From contig NZ_ATXT01000015.1 in assembly GCF_000421825.1 (NCBI RefSeq), forward strand, positions 1 to 64,000: a stretch of DNA of 64,000 nt. The letters run 5' to 3'. The first letter of the stretch is position 1, and each line of letters starts with the position of its first letter. Source of the stretch: Humibacter albus DSM 18994. GTDB taxonomy: Bacteria > Actinomycetota > Actinomycetes > Actinomycetales > Microbacteriaceae. Made by a program: the position numbers and the translations under genes. Positions 35,580 to 46,201 of the stretch are shown here, piece after piece. The notes under the pieces are model-generated. The model ran no database searches, was not told where the DNA came from, and saw only the letters and a program-made list of their open reading frames with translations.

Positions 35580-36272
35580 ATGAGCCCCGGACCTCGCATT
35601 CTGATCGTCGACGACGAGCCCAACATCCGCGACCTCCTCACCACCAGCCTGCGCTTCGCCGGTTTCGCTGTGCGAGCGGTCGGCAACGGCGCCCAGGCGA
35701 TCAGCGCCGTGCTCGAGGAGGAGCCCGATCTGATCATCCTCGACGTCATGCTTCCGGACATGAACGGATTCGGCGTGACCAAGCGTCTTCGCGGGGCCGG
35801 TTACACCGCTCCCATCCTCTTTCTGACTGCCAAAGACGACACGGAGGACAAGATCACCGGGCTCACGGTCGGCGGCGACGACTACGTCACCAAGCCGTTC
35901 AGCCTCGACGAGATCGTCGCTCGCATCAAGGCCATTCTGCGACGCACGATGCAGGCCGACGACGATGCGATCATCCGCGCCGGCGAACTGACCATGGACC
36001 AGGACACGCATGAGGTATTCGTCGGTGACACACAGATCGAGCTGAGCCCCACGGAGTTCAAGTTGCTGCGCTATCTCATGCTCAACCCGAACCGCGTGCT
36101 GTCGAAGGCGCAGATCCTCGACCACGTCTGGGAATACGACTTCAACGGTGATGCCGGCATCGTCGAGAGCTACATCTCGTACCTGCGCCGCAAGGTGGAT
36201 GCCCACTCCAGCGAGCCGCTGATCCAGACCAAGCGCGGCTTCGGTTACATGCTCAAGGCCGCCAAGTCGTAG
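35580..36272 (+). CDS. OmpR-family response regulator
   Basis: The 230-residue product has the acidic pair D11-D12, phosphoacceptor D55 (LIILDVMLPDMNGFG), the switch Thr in LFLTAKD and Lys in VTKPFS, then a winged helix (IELSPTEFKLLRYLMLNPNR, LRRKVDA, QTKRGFGYML). It matches the TrcR/PrrA-like group. It is followed 38 bases later by its histidine kinase. Confidence 0.92.
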   Translation: MSPGPRILIVDDEPNIRDLLTTSLRFAGFAVRAVGNGAQAISAVLEEEPDLIILDVMLPDMNGFGVTKRLRGAGYTAPILFLTAKDDTEDKITGLTVGGDDYVTKPFSLDEIVARIKAILRRTMQADDDAIIRAGELTMDQDTHEVFVGDTQIELSPTEFKLLRYLMLNPNRVLSKAQILDHVWEYDFNGDAGIVESYISYLRRKVDAHSSEPLIQTKRGFGYMLKAAKS

Positions 36273-36310
36273 ACGAAGCCTCCCAGCCGCCCCGCATAGG
36301 CTCTCCTTTC

Positions 36311-38185
36311 GTGAGCACCGTGTTCGATCGCTGGAACTCGATCTCGCTGCGCACGAAGATCACGGGTGTCACCGTGCTCGTGCTCACGTTCGGGCTGCTC
36401 GTCGCCGGACTCGGAACGATGCTGTTGTTCAAACCGGTGCTCATCTCGCTCTTCGACCAGCAACTCGAGTCCATTGCGGCGCAGCCGGACAGCATCAACG
36501 CCATCCTTCCCGGTCAGGCGGACACGAGTACTGGACCCGTACTCGGCCAGGGCACCACAGCGAGCTACTACGTGGTGCTGTACGGCGCCGACGGCGTTCC
36601 GATGGCGGAGAACTGGAGCTCCGTCTCCGATGAGAAGAAGCCGGCGGTGCCGAGCACGCTCTCCCTCGAGGAAGGCGCCGCGTGCGCCAACCAGGGCCCG
36701 GGCTGGCTGCCGAGCCGCGACGGCACCGGGTCGTTCCGCAGCGTCTGCGCGGTCGTGCAGCTGACGGGCACCACTCCCACCTACGGCACGGCGATCATCG
36801 CCATCTCGACGGCTCCGCTGGACAACACCCTGACCAGCTACCTCTCCATCTTCTTCAGCTTCGGCGTCATCGTCGTGATCATCGGGGCATTCCTCACCCG
36901 CGCGCTCGTCACGACCACGTTCCGTCCGTTGCGCGAGGTCGAGCGCACGGCCGCCGAGATCGCCGACGGCGACTTCAGCCAGCGCCTCGGCGGCGCCACC
37001 CCGAACACCGAAGTGGGCCGGCTGAACCGTTCGCTGAACACCATGCTGAACCGCATCGACCGCGCATTCAAAGACCGAGCTCGCACCATCGAGCAGATGC
37101 GGCGCTTCGTCGGGGATGCCAGCCACGAGCTCCGCACACCACTCGTGTCGGTGCGCGGTTACGCCGAGCTGTATCGGATGGGCGCCCTGCAGTCGCCGGA
37201 CGAGATCGCGCAAGCCATGGAGCGCATCGAGAAGGAGGCCGTGCGCATGGGCCTCCTGGTCGAAGACCTGCTGGAGCTGGCCAGGCTCGACGAGACCAAA
37301 CCGCTCAATCTCGCGGTCGTCGACCTCGTGCCGCTGGCGCACGATGCCGCGCTGGATGCGAACGCGGGCAACCCCGACCGCACCGTCTCGGTGACGCTCG
37401 CACTTCCGCCGCTGCCTCCGCCGCCGCCTGGGCTCTCGACCGCGGGCGAGGAGGGCCAGGGCTCCCAGGGCCAGGGCGCTCAGGGCCAGGGCTCTCAGGC
37501 GCACTCCGACGAGGAGCAGGCGTCCACCGGTACGCGCCAGGTCGCCGCCCGCAACGGACGCGTTCCGTCTGCGGCCAGAGGTCAGGGAACGGCGAAGAGC
37601 CCGAACCCGGCGAAGAACCCGAATTCAGCGAAGAACCAGAGCGCGACAGGTCCCATCGGTTTCGCCGGGTCCGCGTTGGCGAGGCTGCGGCGTCGACAGC
37701 GCCGGAGCGACCCCGACCTGGAGACCGCACCCCTCGAGCTCTCCGAGATCCCGGAGCCGCCGACGGTGCGCGCCCTGGTGATGGCGGAGGAGAACAAGCT
37801 GCGGCAGGTTCTGGCGAACCTCATCGCGAACGCGGTGCGCTACACGCCGCAGGGCAGCCCGATCGAGATCGGTGTCGCGGTCGAGCCGGACCGCGAGGCC
37901 GCCGTGCTCTCCGTGATCGACCATGGCGAGGGCATCCCGCCGCAGATCAGGGAGAAGATCTTCCAGCGGTTCTGGCGCGCCGACACCTCGCGAACGCGCG
38001 AGACCGGCGGCAGCGGGCTCGGGCTGGCGATCGTGGCCTCCATCGTGGATGCCCACCGCGGCACCGTGGACGTGGTGGAGACACCGGGAGGCGGCGCGAC
38101 GTTCCGTGTCTCGCTTCCGCTCGTGCGGTCCCCGCACGCGCCGCAGCCCGATGAACCCGCGGTCGATGAACAGGACGCCGGCTGA
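36311..38185 (+). CDS. Membrane histidine kinase with long low-complexity insert
   Basis: The 624-residue sensor has helices near 20-42 and 178-200 around a periplasmic sensor, a HAMP domain (RPLREVERTAAEIADGDFSQ), HisKA with FVGDASHELRTPL near residue 270, and HATPase with NLIANAVRYTP, DHGEGIPPQI and GGSGLGLAIV. Between HisKA and HATPase (about 375-460) lies a Gln/Gly/Ser-rich insert (GQGSQGQGAQGQGSQ and PNPAKNPNSAKN repeats) not found in typical kinases. GTG is the likely start. It pairs with the regulator at 35580; the signal is unknown. Confidence 0.88.
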   Translation: MSTVFDRWNSISLRTKITGVTVLVLTFGLLVAGLGTMLLFKPVLISLFDQQLESIAAQPDSINAILPGQADTSTGPVLGQGTTASYYVVLYGADGVPMAENWSSVSDEKKPAVPSTLSLEEGAACANQGPGWLPSRDGTGSFRSVCAVVQLTGTTPTYGTAIIAISTAPLDNTLTSYLSIFFSFGVIVVIIGAFLTRALVTTTFRPLREVERTAAEIADGDFSQRLGGATPNTEVGRLNRSLNTMLNRIDRAFKDRARTIEQMRRFVGDASHELRTPLVSVRGYAELYRMGALQSPDEIAQAMERIEKEAVRMGLLVEDLLELARLDETKPLNLAVVDLVPLAHDAALDANAGNPDRTVSVTLALPPLPPPPPGLSTAGEEGQGSQGQGAQGQGSQAHSDEEQASTGTRQVAARNGRVPSAARGQGTAKSPNPAKNPNSAKNQSATGPIGFAGSALARLRRRQRRSDPDLETAPLELSEIPEPPTVRALVMAEENKLRQVLANLIANAVRYTPQGSPIEIGVAVEPDREAAVLSVIDHGEGIPPQIREKIFQRFWRADTSRTRETGGSGLGLAIVASIVDAHRGTVDVVETPGGGATFRVSLPLVRSPHAPQPDEPAVDEQDAG

Positions 38186-38352
38186 GCGGCGGGAGTAGCG
38201 AGCCCTCCCGCTCCGGCAAGGATGATGCTGCCGCACCCCTCCGGCTATGGCAAGGCTCGTACGCGTGTACCTCTCCCCTTTCGGCAACGCCGTTTACCGT
38301 CTCGCCGGCGGTTCGCGGCCTCGCGCAGGCTTTCGGCGGTTAGCGTGGCCGG

Positions 38353-39825
38353 ATGCGCGACGACGAGCTGCGACGGCTTCTGACGGAGAGCAATCCGTGG
38401 TGGACGGCCGCGGCCCGCGGCGCGGATCCCACGTCGTGGGTGGCCGGCAACCGCACCTTGCGTGAACGCACCCGGTACGAACTCGGCTATCGCAGCGGCA
38501 TCCTCGCCGACATCGCGAGCGCCGAGCCTGACGGTCGCCTCGTCGTGCTGACCGGGCCGCGTCGCATCGGCAAGTCCGTGGCGCTCCTGGATGCCGCGGC
38601 CGACCTCTGCACGCTGCCCGGCCTCGACCCGCGGCAGATCATCTACGTGCCGTGTGACACGATGCGCGGCCGCGACGTCACGCGTACGCTCACGCTGGCC
38701 CGCATGCTCACCCGGTCGCTCGACCAGCCGGCGACGCGCCCCCGGGTGTGGCTGTTCGACGAGATCAGCATGGTGAGCGGCTGGACCAGCGCACTCAAGC
38801 TCGCGCGCGACACCACCGCGTTCGGCGACGACTCCGTCGTGGTCACGGGCAGCCGCTGGGCGCAGTCGGAAGACATTCAGGGCAACCTGCTCGCGGGACG
38901 GGCGGGCGCCAGCGGCACCCATCGCATCCGTCAGCTGCTGCCGATGTCGTTCCGCGACTTCCTGACCGCCGCCTATCCCGAGCTGCCGACGCCGGCGATC
39001 GTGAATCCCGCGCGCCTGCAGGGCGAGGATGCCCGCGCCGCCCTCGACGCGCTGCAGTTCGTCGTCGACGACCTCGATCTGGCCTGGCAGGACTACCTCA
39101 CGTGCGGCGGGTTTCCACGGGCGGTGTTCGAGCACACCCGGGCCGGCGCCGTCTCCGACGGCTATGCGCGTGACCTTCACGCGTGGCTACGCCGCGATGT
39201 CGATCCGGACGCCCCCATCAACACCACGACCACGCTGTTGCGCGGTGTCGGCGACCGCATGAGCGCACCGATCAACCTCACGCAGTCGGCGAGCGACCTC
39301 GGGTACGCGAATCGCCCGACGTTCACCGCCCGCGTCGAACGGCTCATCAGCACCCACGCGGCGCTCCGCTGCAATCAGGTTCGGGACCGCGGAGAACGCG
39401 TGGTGGGCGCGCACTACAAGCTCTACCTCACCGATCCCCTGTTGTCGTGGATCCCCTCGATCATCTCCCCCGGTCTGCCCGTGCCCGACTACACGCGACT
39501 CACAGAGGCCGCGCTGGGCGTCACACTGGCTCGCGCCATCGAGGCACTCGACGAGGGACGGTGGCTCTCGGACGACGCCATTGGCTACGCGCGCACGGAG
39601 TCCAACAACGAGGTCGACTTCGCTCCGGTGCGCGTTCCGGTCGCGGGAACGCACTCGCTCACGGTGCCGATCGAGGCCAAGTGGGTGGATGCCGGCTGGC
39701 GAGGCGAAGCGCGCGTGATCGACGGCAAGTACGGCCGGGGCATCCTCGCCACGAAGTCCGTGCTCGACACCGACGGCGGCGTGTGGGCAGTGCCCGCACC
39801 GCTCGTGGCGCTGCTGCTGGCGTGA
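38353..39825 (+). CDS. AAA-type ATPase of the DUF4143 group
   Basis: The 490-residue product has Walker A GPRRIGKSVALL near residue 65, Walker B VWLFDEISMVSGW near 135, a sensor-like VVVTGSRWAQSE, then RQLLPMSFRDFLTAAYPELP and a C-terminal nuclease-like region (ARTESNNEVDFAPV, TVPIEAKWVD). The E-V-D-F and E-A-K pattern is that of PD-(D/E)XK-like DUF4143 domains. Such ATPases occur sporadically and are poorly characterised. It stands alone here. Confidence 0.75.
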   Translation: MRDDELRRLLTESNPWWTAAARGADPTSWVAGNRTLRERTRYELGYRSGILADIASAEPDGRLVVLTGPRRIGKSVALLDAAADLCTLPGLDPRQIIYVPCDTMRGRDVTRTLTLARMLTRSLDQPATRPRVWLFDEISMVSGWTSALKLARDTTAFGDDSVVVTGSRWAQSEDIQGNLLAGRAGASGTHRIRQLLPMSFRDFLTAAYPELPTPAIVNPARLQGEDARAALDALQFVVDDLDLAWQDYLTCGGFPRAVFEHTRAGAVSDGYARDLHAWLRRDVDPDAPINTTTTLLRGVGDRMSAPINLTQSASDLGYANRPTFTARVERLISTHAALRCNQVRDRGERVVGAHYKLYLTDPLLSWIPSIISPGLPVPDYTRLTEAALGVTLARAIEALDEGRWLSDDAIGYARTESNNEVDFAPVRVPVAGTHSLTVPIEAKWVDAGWRGEARVIDGKYGRGILATKSVLDTDGGVWAVPAPLVALLLA

Positions 39826-39831
39826 GCCGTC

Positions 39832-39911
39832 GCATCCGCCGTGATCTGCGCGTCTCGCCATCTGCGTCCGGCCATCTCTGCATCCGGCGATTTGTGCGTC
39901 CGGCGATCTCT
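39832..39911. repeat. Five imperfect 16-bp tandem repeats
   Basis: The unit is near GCGTCCGGCGATCTCT, and five copies run in phase from 39832, with the last two nearly identical. The array lies just after the DUF4143 gene stop and before the WXG100 gene. It might be a variable-number repeat or a regulatory array. Confidence 0.6.
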
Positions 39912-40024
39912 GCGTCCCCCGACGCGTTGAAGGCCCGGGCATCCCCGGATCGACTCGAGTGCAGCCGTTCGCGCCGGAGTGTTCCGTAGCCTCGTGCCAC
40001 CGCACGCAACGAGGAGGAACCACC

Positions 40025-40315
40025 ATGACCACATACCGCGTCGACAGCGACCAGATGCTCGCGGCCACTGCCGCAGTGCGCGGCTCGATGAGCCGCATCC
40101 AGAGCGAGGTCGCCGGCCTGCTCGGCCAGCTCACGGGACTGCAGGGAACGTGGAGCGGCCACGCCGCCGAGTCGTTCCAGGGCGTCGTGACTCAGTGGCG
40201 CGCCACCCAGCAGCAGGTCGAGGAGTCGCTCGACGCCATCAACCAGGCGCTCGGGCAGGCGGGCCAGCACTACGCCGAGGTCGAGCTGACCAACGCGAAG
40301 CTGTTCGCCGTCTAG
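40025..40315 (+). CDS. WXG100-family (ESAT-6-like) protein
   Basis: The 96-residue product is a helical hairpin with W-x-G in GTWSGHAAESFQG near residue 43, the hallmark of type VII secretion substrates. Two amphipathic helices flank the turn. AACGAGGAGGAACCACC gives a strong ribosome-binding site. No secretion machinery genes are in the window; single WXG100 genes are common in Microbacteriaceae. Confidence 0.9.
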   Translation: MTTYRVDSDQMLAATAAVRGSMSRIQSEVAGLLGQLTGLQGTWSGHAAESFQGVVTQWRATQQQVEESLDAINQALGQAGQHYAEVELTNAKLFAV

Positions 40316-40347
40316 GTCTGAGAACGGCCTGCGCGCCGGAACGCAAG

Positions 40348-40371
40348 AAGGGCGCCCCGAGGGGCGCCCTT
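40348..40371. terminator. Bidirectional terminator between WXG100 gene and groL
   Basis: AAGGGCGCCCC and GGGGCGCCCTT form a perfect 11-bp stem with a two-base loop, between the convergent gene ends at 40315 and 40395. It can serve both transcripts. Confidence 0.8.
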
Positions 40372-40394
40372 CCGTGTGGTGCGTGATGCGGACT

Positions 40395-42041
<1,647 letters not shown>

Positions 42042-42061
42042 TTACGCGAAAGATTCAACGG

Positions 42062-42088
42062 TTAGCACTCAGACGAAGTGAGTGCTAA
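42062..42088. promoter_or_regulatory. CIRCE operator (HrcA site) of groL
   Basis: TTAGCACTC, nine bases, GAGTGCTAA matches the CIRCE consensus exactly. It lies 45 bases upstream of the groL ATG, so groL is under HrcA heat-shock repression. Confidence 0.95.
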
Positions 42089-42217
42089 GGACGATTCTGG
42101 CACTCGACCACGGGGAGTGCAAGACGAGTGGATGCATGGCGGTGCGCTCTGAGAGAAGTCGTGCCCGGCCGCTGCGCGAGACGGCCCGTCCCGGGGGCGG
42201 TTGCTTCCCGGCGCGCA

Positions 42218-42247
42218 AAAGGGGCGCCGCCGAAGCGACGCCCCTTT
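42218..42247 (-). terminator. Terminator of the cold-shock gene
   Basis: AAAGGGGCG and CGCCCCTTT form a 9-bp stem around a 12-base loop just past the cold-shock stop at 42258. The minus-strand 3' side ends in TTT. Confidence 0.7.
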
Positions 42248-42257
42248 CGATTCGTGC

Positions 42258-42461
42258 TCAGGCCGGTCGGACCGACTCTGCCTGCGGTCCCTTCGATCCA
42301 GTGCCGACCTCGAAGGTCACCTGCTGACCCTCTTCGAGGACCTTGTAGCCGTTCATGTCGATTGCGGAGTAATGAACGAAAACGTCCTGTCCCCCACCGT
42401 CGACGGTGATGAAGCCGTAGCCCTTCTCAGCGTTGAACCACTTGACGGTTCCGTTCGCCAT
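42258..42461 (-). CDS. Cold-shock protein, CspA type
   Basis: The 67-residue OB-fold protein has [20 protein letters not shown] with RNP1 KGYGFI, and DVFVHYSAI with RNP2. It is full length for the family and acts as an RNA chaperone. A GGGAGTACTAA stretch precedes the ATG. Confidence 0.95.
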   Translation of the reverse strand: MANGTVKWFNAEKGYGFITVDGGGQDVFVHYSAIDMNGYKVLEEGQQVTFEVGTGSKGPQAESVRPA

Positions 42462-42618
42462 TTAGTACTCCCAATTGCGCTTGAAGCAACGTCGCGCGTT
42501 TTCGCGCGCGTTGAACCCCGATCGTAGCGGTCGCCTGGGATGGGGACGAGAGGTGTTTCCAGATTGAGACAAACGGTTACGTTCGCGATGTGATCGAGAG
42601 CTCGCGATGCCGGCGCGT

Positions 42619-43179
42619 TCACTCCGCCGGGTGGTAATCGGAGCCCAGCACGACCGTGATATCGGCGCCCGACGCCACGAAGTCCTGCGTGACGCGAGTC
42701 GGAGCATTCCCGAGCTCCTGCGACACCGCCAGTGCCGCGCCCTCGTTCTTCGCGTCCGAGTAATAGACGGTGGTGGCCGTGATGTCCGTCGAGCTCGCGT
42801 TGGCGGGTGTCACGTTCTTCCAGCCCGCGTTCGTCAACGTCGTGGTGACCTCGGTGGCGAGTCCCTCGGTCGTCGTGCCATTCAGCACCATGAGGTTGAG
42901 AGCGGGGTTCACGGCAGGCGTGACCGTCGGCGTCGGCGTGGAGGTGGGGGTCGCGGTCGCGGTCGCGGTCTTCGTCCCGAACGGGAAGCCCACGTTCAGC
43001 GTGCCGTTGATCGCGAAGATGCCGAGAGCGCCGATCCCGACGATCACGACGGCGATGCCCGCGCACCACGCGACCCAGATCCAGCCGTAGCCCCGGGGAC
43101 GGGGCGCACGGTGCGCACCGATGCGCTCGATGTCGTCGGGGAGCCGGTCGAAGCGGTCTGCGGGGAATTTCTGAGCCAT
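42619..43179 (-). CDS. LytR_C domain membrane protein
   Basis: The 186-residue product has a short cytoplasmic start with FDRLPDDIERIG, a single helix (WIWVAWCAGIAVVIVGIGAL), a Thr/Pro linker (TATATPTSTPTPTVTP) and a C-terminal LytR_C fold: LNLMVLNGTTTEGLATEV, AGWKNVTPANAS and VVLGSDYHP. Such proteins sit outside the membrane near wall-polymer transferases. It follows a DUF3263 gene on the same strand. Confidence 0.85.
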   Translation of the reverse strand: MAQKFPADRFDRLPDDIERIGAHRAPRPRGYGWIWVAWCAGIAVVIVGIGALGIFAINGTLNVGFPFGTKTATATATPTSTPTPTVTPAVNPALNLMVLNGTTTEGLATEVTTTLTNAGWKNVTPANASSTDITATTVYYSDAKNEGAALAVSQELGNAPTRVTQDFVASGADITVVLGSDYHPAE

Positions 43180-43242
43180 GGGCGGTTCTTCGTGAGTCCT
43201 CGTCTTCGGGCGGCGTGACCGCGGTGGGGTGGTGCGTCGGGC

Positions 43243-43497
43243 TCACTGCGGCGGGCGGAGTCGATCCGCCCTCGCGGCGAGTCTGGCAGCGCGCACGCGT
43301 TGCAGTCGACGCACCAGCATCGGGTCGTGCACGAGTGCGGCCGGCGACTCGATGACCCGGCCGAGGACCTGATAGTACCTGGCCGAGGAAAGACCGAACT
43401 GATCGCGGATCGCCTGCTCTTTGTCGCCTGCGTGCTTCCACTGGCGCCGCTCGAAATCGAGGACGGCCCGATCGCGTTCGCTGAGCGCCTCGCCCAT
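43243..43497 (-). CDS. DUF3263 protein
   Basis: The 84-residue product reads LSERDRAVLDFERRQWKHAG, KEQAIRDQFGLSSARYYQVL and LDDPxLVRRLxRxR-like HDPMLVRRLQRVRAAR, the typical DUF3263 sequence with a helix-turn-helix look. The ATG at 43497 gives the standard start. It precedes the LytR_C gene, as in many actinobacteria. Confidence 0.88.
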   Translation of the reverse strand: MGEALSERDRAVLDFERRQWKHAGDKEQAIRDQFGLSSARYYQVLGRVIESPAALVHDPMLVRRLQRVRAARLAARADRLRPPQ

Positions 43498-43700
43498 CAC
43501 GCCTCCCGCCGACGACGGACATCCTAGGCGCCGAAGAGCCCACGGCCGCCGCGGCGTGCCGTCGGCGAGGGAAAGAAGGGCAGCTGCGTATCGGCTGCGG
43601 CGCCGTCGTAGGCGGAACAGTCCGCGCGTCCGAGTCGTTAACCTGAATGTGCCGATAGGCACCGGCGAGCGCTGCTCGCCACGCAGGAAGGAACCCAGAA

Positions 43701-44117
43701 ATGACGTACGCGGTCTCGAAGTCGAACGAACAATGGCGCGGCGAGCTCTCCGAAGAGCAGTATGCAGTGCTTCGCGAAGCCGCGACCGAGCGCCCGTGGA
43801 GCGGCGAGCTGCTCGACGAGGGCCGGGCTGGTGTCTACACGTGTGCCGCGTGCGGCGCCGAGCTGTTCAAGAGCGGCACGAAATTCGATTCCGGGTGCGG
43901 CTGGCCGAGCTTCTACGAGTCCGTGCGCCCCGAGGCTGTGCAGTTGCTCGAGGACACCTCGCTCGGCATGGAGCGCACGGAGGTGCGCTGCGCGAACTGC
44001 GGGTCGCACCTCGGCCACGTGTTCCCCGACGGCTTCGGCACGCCGACCGGAGACCGCTACTGCATGAACTCTCTCTCGCTCGGCTTCGCCCCGGCCGACA
44101 CCGCAGAAGACGCGTAA
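43701..44117 (+). CDS. msrB: Peptide-methionine (R)-S-oxide reductase
   Basis: The 138-residue enzyme reduces methionine-R-sulfoxide in proteins. It shows the two zinc CxxC pairs (YTCAACGAELF and VRCANCGSHLGH), GCGWPSFYESV, HVFPDGFGTPTGDRYCMNS with the catalytic Cys. CAGGAAGG lies upstream. The GTG of the nitroreductase gene follows without a gap. Confidence 0.95.
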   Translation: MTYAVSKSNEQWRGELSEEQYAVLREAATERPWSGELLDEGRAGVYTCAACGAELFKSGTKFDSGCGWPSFYESVRPEAVQLLEDTSLGMERTEVRCANCGSHLGHVFPDGFGTPTGDRYCMNSLSLGFAPADTAEDA

Positions 44118-44663
44118 GTGAGCGCGCGCGACGCGCTTTCCGCGCGGCGTTCGCGCTCGAAGGTGACGGATGCCGCGCCTTCCCACGCCGAGATCCTCGC
44201 GCTGGTGCAGGCCGCGGCCCGCGTCGCCGATCACAGCGCGTTGCGCCCCTGGCGGCTGATCGAGCTGCGGGGGTCGGCGCGCGACCGGCTCGGAAGGGCG
44301 ATCGCCGACGCGGAGGGCGCGAGCGAGGCATCCACGAAACCGCTGCGTGCTCCGCTGCTGATCGCCGTGGTCGCTTCGCGTCGCCCCAGTCAGAAGGTCC
44401 CGCACTGGGAGCAGGACGCCGTGGCCGCAGGAGTGGCGCACATGCTCAGCCTGCTGCTCGACGAGGCGGGCTGGGGCGTGATGTGGCGTACCGGCCACTA
44501 CACGAGGTCCGAGCAGGTGGCAGAGTTGCACGGCCTCACCGAGAACGAGCGACTGCTCGGCTGGCTCTACGTCGGCGGCATGCTCGATCGGGGCAAACCC
44601 GAGAAGCCGGCCAGGGCTGTGGATGTCGCGGCGCACGTGAGCGTGCTTGCCGAGCAGTCGTGA
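44118..44663 (+). CDS. Nitroreductase-family protein
   Basis: The 181-residue product has AARVADHSALRPWRLIELRG, ASTKPLRAPLLIAVVASRRP and MLSLLLDEAGWGVMWRTGHY, the short FMN-binding nitroreductase fold. It starts with GTG directly after the msrB stop and so is co-translated. The substrate is unknown; a redox role alongside MsrB is plausible. Confidence 0.85.
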   Translation: MSARDALSARRSRSKVTDAAPSHAEILALVQAAARVADHSALRPWRLIELRGSARDRLGRAIADAEGASEASTKPLRAPLLIAVVASRRPSQKVPHWEQDAVAAGVAHMLSLLLDEAGWGVMWRTGHYTRSEQVAELHGLTENERLLGWLYVGGMLDRGKPEKPARAVDVAAHVSVLAEQS

Positions 44664-44814
44664 GCGCTCGATCGGTGCTAGGCGTTGGGCGAAGGGACCT
44701 GATGTCGTGCCGATTGCACTCGTCGACGGAGTCATCGTGCCCGCGGCCGCCCCAAGCACTGCCGGAATGACGAAAACGCGAGCAAGAAAGGCGCTCTGAC
44801 CGGGACTTTTTCTG

Positions 44815-44887
44815 AGCCGACTGCGGGACTCGAACCCGCAACCTACGCTTTACAAGAGCGTTGCGCTACCGATTGCGCCAAGTCGGC
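44815..44887 (-). tRNA. tRNA-Thr (anticodon TGT)
   Basis: Acceptor GCCGACT pairs with AGTCGGC, the anticodon loop is CTTGTAA with anticodon TGT, and the T-arm is GCGGGTTCGAGTCCCGC. CCA is not encoded. Confidence 0.95.
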
Positions 44888-44953
44888 GTGGACGCGTGCG
44901 CCCCGGCCCATATTACGCAAAGGTCCGCAGCGCTTTCGCCATGAAGTGAGGAC

Positions 44954-45901
44954 TCAGCCCGCTTTCGTGGCTGTCGGCGTCGGGCTGCCCGTCGGAACCG
45001 GCGTGGGCGTGGGCGTCGAGTAGGTGTCGGCCTGAGCCTTCACGATGAAGGCACGGAACTCGTCCGCGTCGTCGAGCGCGCCCTGGTACTGCTTGCCGTT
45101 GACGAGCACGAGCGGCGTTCCCTTGAGCTGCTTCACGCTCGAGTTCGGGATCGGCCCGGTCAGCGTTCGGTCGAGGGCGTTCTGCGCCCAGGTGTCGTAT
45201 CTGCCCTCATCGATGCACTTGGACACGGAGTCGTAGCTGCCCGTTCCTGCCTTCGTGGTCAGCGCCTTTTTGACCAGGCTCTTGAGCTGCTGGTTCGTCA
45301 GTCCGGCGGTGTTCTCCTCCGGCTGGTTCTCGAACAGCTCGCGGTTGAAGGTCCAGAACGAGTCGGGGGCGTAGTTCGCAAGGCAGGCGGCCGCGTTGTC
45401 GGCGCGCAGCGAATACTTCGTGCCGGCAGAGTGGCTGGCGAGCAGCGGGATCGGATGGATCTCGACCGTCGCGGCTCCGCTCTTGACGAGCTTGCCGATC
45501 TGCGCTGCGTTCGTGCGCTCGAACGTTCCGCAGTACGGGCACAGATAGTCGACGTAGGTGACGATGCTGACCTTGCCCGACGAGGCATCCGTCTTGTTCG
45601 ACACCGGCTTCGCATTCGCGTCGGCGGCGGGTGTGCGCTTCGCCTTGAGGCCCGTGCCGATCAGGATGCCGTCGCTCGCCATGTTCGCCGGCCCGCGCGA
45701 GGTCGTGTGGATGGAGGAGACGATCACGACAGCGACCACGGCGGCCGCCGCCACGACGAGCGCGATCACGGTCGAGCGCACGACTGCCTTGCGCCGGCGC
45801 TCCTGCTTGCGATGCGCCTCGCGCAGCGCCCGCGCCTTGTCGCGTGCCGCTGCTCGGCGCTCCGAGTTGTTGTTGCGCTGCGCAGGATCGCCCTGGGTCA
45901 T
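44954..45901 (-). CDS. Membrane-anchored DsbA/thioredoxin-like protein
   Basis: The 315-residue product has a basic cytoplasmic stretch, one helix (STVIALVVAAAAVVAVVIVS) and an extracellular thioredoxin fold: VTYVDYLCPYCGTFERTNAA with the active CxxC, the helical insert with LLASHSAGTKYSLRADNAAA and the cis-Pro in KGTPLVLVNG. It ends in a TPTPTPVPTGSPTPTATK tail. It probably makes or shuffles disulfides in exported proteins. Start ATG at 45901. Confidence 0.88.
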   Translation of the reverse strand: MTQGDPAQRNNNSERRAAARDKARALREAHRKQERRRKAVVRSTVIALVVAAAAVVAVVIVSSIHTTSRGPANMASDGILIGTGLKAKRTPAADANAKPVSNKTDASSGKVSIVTYVDYLCPYCGTFERTNAAQIGKLVKSGAATVEIHPIPLLASHSAGTKYSLRADNAAACLANYAPDSFWTFNRELFENQPEENTAGLTNQQLKSLVKKALTTKAGTGSYDSVSKCIDEGRYDTWAQNALDRTLTGPIPNSSVKQLKGTPLVLVNGKQYQGALDDADEFRAFIVKAQADTYSTPTPTPVPTGSPTPTATKAG

Positions 45902-46201
45902 TGATCTCACTTCGGGTGTGGAACGAGTGCGGGTGCGTTCGGGAAATGCCCCGTCGACGGCAGGTGAACGCACCGACGATCGTAGAGCGGCACTCTGGGA
46001 AATGCCCAGACGGAGGCTGGAGGCATGGCGTACAGCGACCGGGCGCCGACTGCGCGACGTGCCTCTGTGCGCGGCGCTCGATTCGCTCCGACGCGGGCCA
46101 TGCCGTAGCATCACGTGCAGGTCATCGACGACCGATGGCCATACAACATCCATCACAACGGATCGTCCGGCACGTACCTGCCGGTGAAGGAGACATAGAA
46201 C
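45902..46201. other. Promoter region between DsbA-like gene and ABC ATPase gene
   Basis: These 300 bases separate divergent genes. AAGGAGACATAGAAC before 46202 is the ribosome-binding site of the ATPase gene. I see no RNA gene or ORF with coding character. Confidence 0.5.

Noticed and set aside
39832-39911. CRISPR array
   Set aside because: The repeats are contiguous 16-mers without unique spacers and no cas genes occur in the window.
44707-44799. 30-codon ORF MPIALVDGVIVPAAA before tRNA-Thr
   Set aside because: It has a GTG start but no clear ribosome-binding site and no recognised homologue, so it was not annotated.
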